From Pseudomonadota bacterium (GTDB taxonomy: Bacteria > Pseudomonadota > Alphaproteobacteria > Rhizobiales > Pleomorphomonadaceae), in the NCBI GenBank assembly GCA_018262505.1, contig JAGSYV010000043.1, positions 1 through 33,370 of the forward strand: DNA of 33,370 bases, in the 5' to 3' direction. This document shows positions 27,860 through 33,370 of the stretch, piece after piece. The notes beneath the pieces are model-generated. The model saw only the letters and a list, made by a program, of their open reading frames with translations, had not been told where the DNA came from and made no database searches. Both the position numbers and the translations under genes were made by a program. Positions within the stretch are counted from its first letter, which is position 1. The number at the start of each line of letters is the position of its first letter.

Positions 27860-28729
27860 TCAGGGCAACCAGACGGAGGGCACGGCTACTTCCGCGATGC
27901 CTGCGGCTCTCAGAGTGGCTGCTGCTGCTTCGACACCGGTGCGCGGCATGGCGGGCCAACTGGCCGCCGACCCGCGCACGCCATGGTGCTGGAAGGCATT
28001 GAGGCGGAGGCGTGTGTCCGGGCCGAGCTCGCGCGCCAGCGCGGCGAGCGCGGCGATTTCCTCGGGACGATCGGTTTCGCCGGGAATCAACAAAAAGCGC
28101 AATTCGTAGAGCTTGCCGGCATCGGCCAGCAGTCTGGCCGAAGCGAGCGACAGGTGGTTGTCGGCGCCGGTCAGGCGGCGGTGGCGCTCGCTATCGAATG
28201 CCTTGATGTCGAGCATCACGCCATCGGTGAGTGGCAGCACCCTTTGCCAGCTTTCGGCCGGCAGGTGACCGTTGCTGTCGATGAACAGCGTCAGATGCGC
28301 AAGATCCGGCGCCGCCTTGATGGCCGTGAACAGATCGATCAGGAAGTCGAGCTGCAGCGTCGCCTCTCCACCCGATACGGTGAGGCCGTTGAGGAACGGC
28401 GCGTTGCGACGGAGAAGGCCGAGCACGTCCTCCACCGTCATGCGCTTTACCATCGGGTTGGCACGCGTCGGGCAGGCGGCAAGGCAGCTGTCGCAGGCAA
28501 TGCAGACAGCGGCGTCGTGGGTGACCTTGCGGCCGGTTCGGCTCAAGGCGCCTGACGGACAAACGGCAACGCAGGCGCCGCAGTCGGAGCAGACGCCGAT
28601 GGTGTGCGGGTTATGGCAGGTGACGCAACGATAATTGCATCCCTGCAAGAACAGCACAAAGCGGTTTCCCGGCCCGTCGACCACCGACCAGGTCAGGAAC
28701 TTGCTGACGGCGGCGAGGCCGTCAGACAC
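27860..28729 (-). CDS. yjjW: Glycyl radical enzyme activase, YjjW family
   Basis: A 289-residue radical SAM enzyme that installs the glycyl radical on its partner under anaerobic conditions. The SAM-cluster motif is CNYRCVTC (Cys31, 35, 38; CX3CX2C as in activases), and between it and the SGGEATLQ motif lies a double 4Fe-4S ferredoxin insert: CSDCGACVAVCP (47, 50, 53, 57) and CIACDSCLAACP (76, 79, 82, 86). This architecture is that of YjjW. Start is GTG 28729, which overlaps the end of yjjI by 8 nt, so enzyme and activase are translationally coupled. Confidence 0.93.
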   Translation of the reverse strand: MSDGLAAVSKFLTWSVVDGPGNRFVLFLQGCNYRCVTCHNPHTIGVCSDCGACVAVCPSGALSRTGRKVTHDAAVCIACDSCLAACPTRANPMVKRMTVEDVLGLLRRNAPFLNGLTVSGGEATLQLDFLIDLFTAIKAAPDLAHLTLFIDSNGHLPAESWQRVLPLTDGVMLDIKAFDSERHRRLTGADNHLSLASARLLADAGKLYELRFLLIPGETDRPEEIAALAALARELGPDTRLRLNAFQHHGVRGSAASWPAMPRTGVEAAAATLRAAGIAEVAVPSVWLP

Positions 28730-30260
28730 CAGAACCCGCCATCAGTTCCAGCCCGACGACGCGTGGCTTGCGATCGAGAATATGCACGGTGTCGGCTGCC
28801 TCGGCACCGAGCGCCGTTGTGTTGACGCGCGACCCTTTCGCGGCGTTGTAAAGCTTGATGTCGGAGAGGCGGATCATAAAGCCAGTGACGCGTACCAGAT
28901 CGTTGCCAGTGACATTGGCGGTGAATTCACGGAAGCCGAGATGCAAGGCGCCCTTGGCAAGCTGGAACACCGCCTCGGGGTTGCTCCGCACGGTTTCATC
29001 GAGCGTCAGGATTTCCGAGACGCCGGAGAGATAGTGCTGATGGTGTGGCAGGAGTGCCTGCACGTGGCTGACCGGATCAGGCTCGCTGCCATAGGGAATG
29101 CGCACGCCGGGCGTGGTGCCGGCGTCGCTGGAGAGACCGGCCTGGGCATGCAGCATGGCAAAGCCGCGCCAGACGTGCTCCATCGGTTCGCGCGCGACCA
29201 ACTCGGCGAGCCGCGCCGAGATCCGGTGACCGAGCGCATTGGCAGAGGCATCATGGCCGTAGCGGCCGGGCCGGCCGGCGACATCCTGCAGGTGATTGAC
29301 TGCCTCAGCCATGGCGAAAATGCCGAACATCGCCGTGAAACGGTCCTTGTCGATCCAACCCTCCTCGACGAGGAAGTTGCCATCGAAGAAGCCCGATTGG
29401 CGGAACAGATAGTCGATGCGAGCGCGCATCAGGCGGGCGTTGAGGTTGACGTAGCGCGGCAGCTGGACATCAAGGAAGTCGGCTTCGCTGGCGCTCGCCT
29501 CTGCGACCTTCTTGAGGTTGATGCGGGCGAGCGACGCGGCGCCGCCCCTGAGGGGCAGGGCGTTGTAGCAACTGACGATGGCATAACCCGGCTCGTCGAA
29601 TACCGCGCGGTGGATCGGATGGTTGGCGATATGCGGCTTGGAGCAGGCGATGATGTTGTCTGTGCAAAGGCGCAGCATGGCCTCGCCACTGACCTCGGGG
29701 TCGTAGAGGAAGGTGAGGTTTGGCGCCACCTGCTTCAGTTCGGCGTCGACCCGCAGAATGGCGCGGGCGACGCGGTTGTCGGTGGGACCGATGTCGGCGT
29801 GCAGGAAAGCATCCGGCAGCACGCGGTCGATGTAGCGCCAGAACAGCTTGATCTTGCGATAGAGCTCGTCGTCGGAGACGCCGTCGCAGAAGGGCAGCAA
29901 CAGCGCGTCGAGATGGCCGATGAACACTGGCATGCCGGTCACCGAGGGAACGTGATGGTAGGCGATCTGCAGCGTGTTGATCGCCTCGTCGAGCGTCTCC
30001 GGCTTCGGCAGCTCCAGATGTTCGGAGCCGTTGCGCAGCACCACTGCGTAGTCGGGCAATACATAACGCGGCTTGTAGGGTGCGTGCCCCTCGTACATAT
30101 CGCAGATGATGCGGGCGTCGAGCGCGGCGTGCGTTTCAGCATCGAGCAGCACGTAGGGCAACATGTTCTCCGCTTCGACCGCCAGCGCATGTTCCTTCTG
30201 CTTGAAGCTCAGGGTTCGGTCCTGCGCGATCCGGCGCAGTTGGCTCAGCGTTTCGGTCAT
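28722..30260 (-). CDS. yjjI: YjjI-family glycyl radical enzyme
   Basis: A 512-residue protein of the YjjI (DUF3029) branch of the glycyl radical enzymes, shorter than pyruvate formate-lyase. Candidate catalytic residues are visible: Cys231 in AIVSCYNALPLRGG, the position of the active-site thiyl, and Gly460 in VRVTGFMIRL, matching the RVxGY/F radical loop. The glycine is 52 residues from the end, further than in pyruvate formate-lyase. The substrate and reaction of this family are not known. ATG 30260 is chosen because GAGGAA precedes it and MTETLSQLRRIAQ resembles a family start; an upstream in-frame ATG lacks support. It overlaps its activase yjjW. Such an oxygen-sensitive enzyme implies anaerobic or microaerobic expression. 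Confidence 0.92.
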   Translation of the reverse strand: MTETLSQLRRIAQDRTLSFKQKEHALAVEAENMLPYVLLDAETHAALDARIICDMYEGHAPYKPRYVLPDYAVVLRNGSEHLELPKPETLDEAINTLQIAYHHVPSVTGMPVFIGHLDALLLPFCDGVSDDELYRKIKLFWRYIDRVLPDAFLHADIGPTDNRVARAILRVDAELKQVAPNLTFLYDPEVSGEAMLRLCTDNIIACSKPHIANHPIHRAVFDEPGYAIVSCYNALPLRGGAASLARINLKKVAEASASEADFLDVQLPRYVNLNARLMRARIDYLFRQSGFFDGNFLVEEGWIDKDRFTAMFGIFAMAEAVNHLQDVAGRPGRYGHDASANALGHRISARLAELVAREPMEHVWRGFAMLHAQAGLSSDAGTTPGVRIPYGSEPDPVSHVQALLPHHQHYLSGVSEILTLDETVRSNPEAVFQLAKGALHLGFREFTANVTGNDLVRVTGFMIRLSDIKLYNAAKGSRVNTTALGAEAADTVHILDRKPRVVGLELMAGSGV

Positions 30261-30663
30261 GGCGGTTCCTCGTTGCGGGCGCATCCATGATACGCCGCTC
30301 CGAGCGGTGCGACCATGGTTTGGTGGCATCAAGCGAGATAAAGGGCGGCTTGTCCAGACGGAGGGTTACCGATCAGTGGTGCTGCCCTATCACTCAGCGA
30401 CTCACCGTTGCCCTCGCCGAGATCGCCAGCGTAGAGCCATGCCCTGGCGCATTGCGGATTGCGAAAGGTAAGCTGGATGGATGGGGAGCCGAACGGCTCG
30501 CGTCGCCAGAGAGGACTTTCGCCGGAAGGGTAAAGGATAAGCTAACGTCGCCTTTAGATTTTCTTTGGTCCGCCTTTAGCGAATACGACTTTCGTATATG
30601 TGATCGAGAGCCTATATCAGCGGCGTCGAACACAGTCGTTCGGCGCAAGGAAAGGAAACCGAA
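30261..30663. other. 403-nt gap between yjjI and the small ORF
   Basis: No gene was recognised in the left part. It contains a possible minus-strand -10 for yjjI (TATCAT, 30292-30287) and, to the right, plus-strand signals for the small ORF: a direct repeat of CGCCTTTAG (30549-30557 and 30571-30579) and a dyad ATACGA-CTT-TCGTAT (30583-30597). Confidence 0.5.
30549..30618 (+). promoter_or_regulatory. Repeat-rich candidate promoter of the 47-residue ORF
   Basis: Two copies of CGCCTTTAG start 22 nt apart (about two helical turns), followed by the perfect 6-bp dyad ATACGA/TCGTAT with a 3-nt spacer and then CTATAT (30612-30617), a plausible -10 about 46 nt before the start codon. The clustering of a direct repeat and a dyad just upstream of a -10 is what a regulated promoter looks like; the binding protein is unknown. 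Confidence 0.4.
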
Positions 30664-30807
30664 ATGTTCGCCCAGGCTCCCCTCAACAGGACGTTCCGCG
30701 AATCCCGCGCCGTCGAGCGGGGTACAAGCTACGTGCGCGGCTTCGGTTCGGAATTCCGCGAACGTCAGTATGTCCGCGCCGGAAGCGGCCGGGTCGCCGG
30801 TCTCTGA
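30664..30807 (+). CDS. Small Arg-rich hypothetical protein (47 residues)
   Basis: ATG 30664 is preceded by AAGGAAAGGAAA, a strong Shine-Dalgarno region, and the frame runs 47 codons to TGA at 30805. The peptide has nine Arg, no Lys, four Glu and two Tyr, with a loose internal repeat (SYVRGFGSE / QYVRAGSGR). It has no membrane segment or signal peptide. An intrinsic terminator begins 33 nt past the stop and a repeat-rich promoter region lies upstream, so this is a complete small transcription unit. I do not recognise the family. It is unlike the DUF1127 small Arg-rich proteins common in these bacteria. The alternative is that the transcript is a regulatory RNA and the ORF is incidental. Confidence 0.55.
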   Translation: MFAQAPLNRTFRESRAVERGTSYVRGFGSEFRERQYVRAGSGRVAGL

Positions 30808-30839
30808 CGAAGGCGGTTCCCGCCAATTTGCGCATGCCC

Positions 30840-30877
30840 AGCGCCCGGTCCGTAAGGATGTCGGGCGCTTTGCTTTT
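30840..30877 (+). terminator. Intrinsic terminator after the small ORF
   Basis: AGCGCCCG (30840-30847) pairs perfectly with CGGGCGCT (30862-30869), followed by TTGCTTTT. The T tract is on the plus strand only, so it ends the small-ORF transcript rather than that of the regulator gene on the other strand. Confidence 0.8.
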
Positions 30878-30923
30878 GAAAAGCGGGGCCAAGTCGAATT
30901 TCCCCTTCAGTCCGATGCTCTCG

Positions 30924-31880
30924 TTATTTGCGCGTGGCATCTGCCTTGCGCGGGCGGTTCGTCGCAACCCGTCGCGTCGGGTGATCGCGACCGCCCAAGG
31001 CTATGTGGCCGATGAAGTCGCCATAAAGAGCGGATACAGCGCTGAGACGCGTCTCCACCTCGGGTCCCAATTCGGCGAACACTGCGTTGACGAGCAGGCC
31101 GATCAGGCTTGCCATTGCCGAGGTGGCATCCCAGAACTGATCGAAGTCGGTGCGAACGGCGAACACCTCGTCGGCAGCTTCCCGCCCCCAGGTGCAATAG
31201 GGGTCGGTAATCAGCGTTACATGCGTCCCGGCGGCACGCGCGGCAATGCCAAGGTGACGGGCAAGGCGAGAATAGCGGCGCCCATCAATCATCACCAGCG
31301 TCGCTTCCGAAGGCGAATCGAGCAAGAGGTCGGCGAAGGTGCCATCGGCGGCGTCCATCAGATGCACGCCTGGCCGGAGATAAGACAGACCGTGAGCCAG
31401 ATATTGGGCGTGGCCGCGCTCCGTCTGGAAGCCGGCGACGAACACCTTCCGAGCCTTGGCGAGGCGCGCCGCAACGGCCCGGAAAGCCGGCGTTGACGCC
31501 AGTTCGTGGTTGGCGACGATGGCCGCTATTTCCTTTTCGAGCGCCTGGCTTTCTCCGGCGCGGCTGCGCTCGGCGAAATCGCGCAGCCGGTCGCCGATCA
31601 GAAAGGCGCGGTCGCCGAGGTCGCCTCGGAGCGCTGCCTTGAGGTCCTTGAAATGGCGAAAGCCAATGGCGCGGCAATAGCGACCGACCGAAGCCTCCGA
31701 TACGCCGATACGGCGGGCAACCGATCCGGCCGTTTCGAAGGGCAGGCTCGAAAGATCGCTCAGAAAGAAACCGGCGATGGCCGCCTCCGCCCTTGTGGCG
31801 GACATCAGGCTTTCCTCAATGCGGCGGCGGAGGTCGGCTCCCGATCCCGACATATCCTGTGTGCTCCGTCTCTCTTTCAC
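30924..31880 (-). CDS. RpiR/MurR-family transcriptional regulator (HTH plus SIS domain)
   Basis: A 318-residue regulator. The N-terminal RpiR helix-turn-helix is readable ([20 protein letters not shown], then [16 protein letters not shown]) and a SIS sugar-phosphate-binding domain follows (about residues 125-260; [48 protein letters not shown]). Family members sense phosphosugars or related metabolites, including MurNAc-6-phosphate in MurR. Start is GTG 31880, with GGGAG 6 nt upstream; ATG 31853 would lose nine residues. It is divergent from the racemase gene and probably controls it through the shared 111-nt region. Confidence 0.9.
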   Translation of the reverse strand: MKERRSTQDMSGSGADLRRRIEESLMSATRAEAAIAGFFLSDLSSLPFETAGSVARRIGVSEASVGRYCRAIGFRHFKDLKAALRGDLGDRAFLIGDRLRDFAERSRAGESQALEKEIAAIVANHELASTPAFRAVAARLAKARKVFVAGFQTERGHAQYLAHGLSYLRPGVHLMDAADGTFADLLLDSPSEATLVMIDGRRYSRLARHLGIAARAAGTHVTLITDPYCTWGREAADEVFAVRTDFDQFWDATSAMASLIGLLVNAVFAELGPEVETRLSAVSALYGDFIGHIALGGRDHPTRRVATNRPRKADATRK

Positions 31881-31907
31881 GGCAATCTCCCTCGGGTTTC
31901 CGGGACG

Positions 31908-31932
31908 CTGACAGGGAAATTTCTGACTGTCA
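31908..31932. promoter_or_regulatory. Candidate operator between regulator and racemase
   Basis: TGACAG (31909-31914) and CTGTCA (31927-31932) are inverted arms around the palindrome GAAATTTC (31916-31923). A CTGAC direct repeat overlaps (31908 and 31923), and 20 nt further on CTTGCA occurs twice 12 nt apart (about 31934-31951). It lies in the divergent gap, the expected site of autoregulation by the RpiR-type protein. Confidence 0.4.
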
Positions 31933-31991
31933 ATCTTGCAAAGAAACTTGCAGCAGCCTACCGTCCGCCGGCATTTTCGGAGATTCTGCCG

Positions 31992-33110
31992 ATGACCCGT
32001 TCCCTTCCGCCGATCGAGCGCGCCGAACTGAGGCTCGTCCGGCTGCCCTTGATCAACCCTTTCACCATATCCACCGGCACCATGGCCGAGCGCGTTTTCC
32101 CGCTGGTGACGCTGTCTGCCGGTGGGCTCGAAGGTTATGCCGAGGGCGTGATGGATCCGCTGCCTGATTTTCTCGAGGAAACGATCGCCGGTGCCATGGA
32201 TCTGATCGGCGAGACCATTCTGCCGGCGATGATGGGGCGGTCATTTGAAAATCCGGCAGCGATCGAAAAGCTGCTTTCTCCATGGCGCGGCAATCGCATG
32301 GCGCTCGCCACCGTCGAGATGGCCTTTTGGGATCTTTGGGCCAAATGGCTCGGCCTGCCGCTCAAGACGCTGATCGGCGGTTCGGGCGAGGCGGTCGATG
32401 TCGGTGTGTCTCTCGGGATTGGCCCGATCGATGGCACGCTGGCGCGGGTGGAAAGCCATGTGGCGCAGGGCTACAAGCGCATCAAGCTGAAGATCATGCC
32501 GGGCCATGACATTGAGTTGTTGGAAGCGGTACGGCGAGCCTTCCCGGACATCAGGCTGTCCGTCGATGCCAACAGCGCCTATCGCCTCTCCGATTGGGCC
32601 GTGCTCGGGCGGCTTGATGATTTTCATCTCGAATATGTCGAGCAGCCGCTCGCTCACGACGACATCGCCGACCATGCCGTGCTGCAAAGTCGGCTCAGGA
32701 CGCCGCTTTGTCTCGATGAAAGCATCCGTAGTGCCGGCCACGCCCGGCGGGCACTCCAGGCCGATGCGACCCGGGTTATCAATATCAAGGTTGGCCGCGT
32801 TGGCGGCATCGCCGAGGCAATCCGTGTCCACGACATTGCGGCTGCCTTCGACGTTCCGGTCTGGTGTGGCGGCATGCTGGAATCAGGCATCGGTCGCGCC
32901 CACAACATCCACTTGTCGACGCTGCCCAATTTCCGGAAACCCGGCGACACTTCGTCGGCGAGCCGTTATTTCCACCGCGACATCATCGTCGAGAAATTGG
33001 AAACGATGGATGGCCGCATGCCGGTGCCGGTGGGGCCGGGCATCGGCGTCCATCTCGATCGCGATGCGCTCGACGCCGTGACGCAATCGGTCCAGAGCCT
33101 TTCCGCATGA
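31992..33110 (+). CDS. Enolase-superfamily racemase, NSAR/OSBS type
   Basis: A 372-residue enzyme of the muconate-lactonizing subgroup. The catalytic set is complete and spaced as in N-succinylamino acid racemase / o-succinylbenzoate synthase: K165xK167 (KRIKLKI), Asp192 (SVDANSAY), Glu217 (YVEQPL), Asp242 (CLDESI) and Lys266 ([10 protein letters not shown]), then [12 protein letters not shown]. No other menaquinone gene is nearby, while the next gene is a GNAT acyltransferase overlapping by 4 nt, so racemisation of N-acyl amino acids is the better reading than vitamin K2 synthesis. ATG 31992 has GGAGA 8 nt upstream. Confidence 0.88.
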   Translation: MTRSLPPIERAELRLVRLPLINPFTISTGTMAERVFPLVTLSAGGLEGYAEGVMDPLPDFLEETIAGAMDLIGETILPAMMGRSFENPAAIEKLLSPWRGNRMALATVEMAFWDLWAKWLGLPLKTLIGGSGEAVDVGVSLGIGPIDGTLARVESHVAQGYKRIKLKIMPGHDIELLEAVRRAFPDIRLSVDANSAYRLSDWAVLGRLDDFHLEYVEQPLAHDDIADHAVLQSRLRTPLCLDESIRSAGHARRALQADATRVINIKVGRVGGIAEAIRVHDIAAAFDVPVWCGGMLESGIGRAHNIHLSTLPNFRKPGDTSSASRYFHRDIIVEKLETMDGRMPVPVGPGIGVHLDRDALDAVTQSVQSLSA

Positions 33111-33370
33111 GCGACACCGATACGAAACCTGTTATCCGCGACCTCACGGGCATGGCTGAGTTCCACGCCGCCGAGGACTTGCAGCGCGACGTCTGGGGCC
33201 CGGACGACAAGACCGTTCCCGGCGACCTGATGATGGTCATTCAGGCCGGGGGCGGACTCGCCGCCGGCGCTTTCCTCGGTGATCGTTTGGTCGGCTTTGT
33301 TTTCGCCTTCCCGACGGCAACGCCCGGTGTGCAGCATTCGCATCTTCTTGCGGTTCGAGCGGAAGCGCGT
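33107..33370 (+). CDS. GNAT-type acyltransferase, N-terminal part (runs off window)
   Basis: ATG 33107 overlaps the racemase stop (ATGA) and the frame is open to the window end, giving 88 residues. The opening ([22 protein letters not shown]) and [22 protein letters not shown] fit GNAT proteins of the kind found beside N-succinylamino acid racemases, where they add a succinyl group to D-amino acids; the acetyl-CoA loop is beyond the edge. The gene is partial at its 3' end. Confidence 0.75.
   Translation, partial: MSDTDTKPVIRDLTGMAEFHAAEDLQRDVWGPDDKTVPGDLMMVIQAGGGLAAGAFLGDRLVGFVFAFPTATPGVQHSHLLAVRAEAR

Noticed and set aside
28635..30290. A 551-codon plus-strand open frame antisense to yjjI and yjjW.
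   Set aside because: No recognisable domain or ribosome site; the opposite strand has clear glycyl radical enzyme and activase motifs.
31992..33110. The racemase gene as menC of menaquinone synthesis.
   Set aside because: No other men gene is seen in the window, and the coupled GNAT gene and RpiR-type regulator fit N-acylamino acid racemisation better; not excluded until downstream sequence is read.
19836..33370. The region after tRNA-Ser as a genomic island or integrated element.
   Set aside because: No integrase, transposase, phage gene or repeated tRNA end is visible, and base composition is similar to the left part; only the change in gene content supports it, so it is not listed as a mobile element.

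Overview
This window looks like chromosome from a GC-rich alphaproteobacterium, most likely a member of the Hyphomicrobiales (Rhizobiales). The evidence is gene order: leuS-lptE-holA on the plus strand, and on the minus strand rplU-rpmA, acetyltransferases, obgE-proB-proA-nadD-rsfS-rlmH-envC-ctpA-YibQ-like-rppH, which is a familiar order in that group. A glycyl radical enzyme with its activase suggests at least a facultatively anaerobic or fermentative lifestyle. The genus is not determined.

Region 1 (1-6540, mostly plus). The C-terminal third of the DNA translocase FtsK is followed by a clear terminator, a DUF523 protein, and an NmrA-type NAD(P)-binding protein whose conserved N-terminus has no usual start codon in front of it. 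Then comes the tightly packed leuS-lptE-holA unit (leucyl-tRNA synthetase, LPS-assembly lipoprotein, clamp-loader delta subunit).

Region 2 (6545-19440, all minus). This is a long housekeeping block read right to left. rplU-rpmA come first, then two GNAT acetyltransferases, the ribosome-assembly GTPase Obg, proline synthesis (proB, proA), NAD synthesis (nadD), ribosome silencing (rsfS) and 23S rRNA methylation (rlmH). It ends with the cell-envelope set EnvC-like / CtpA-like protease / YibQ-like deacetylase and two tandem RppH-like Nudix hydrolases.

Region 3 (19441-33370, mixed strands). Past a tRNA-Ser(CGA) gene the gene order changes to metabolic accessory genes: a LysR regulator starting 4 nt after the tRNA, a nucleoside deaminase, a four-gene polyamine-type ABC importer with two strong hairpins between the binding protein and the ATPase, a translationally coupled AMP-ligase/creatininase pair, and the YjjI/YjjW glycyl radical enzyme and activase. 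Next are a small self-contained unit with a 47-residue Arg-rich ORF and strong terminator, and an RpiR-type regulator divergent from an enolase-superfamily racemase (NSAR/OSBS type) coupled to a GNAT acyltransferase that runs off the window. The last pair resembles the known N-succinylamino acid racemase route for turning D-amino acids into L-amino acids. The YjjI cluster is the part with the least known biochemistry.

No insertion sequences, phage genes, CRISPR arrays or rRNA genes were seen.
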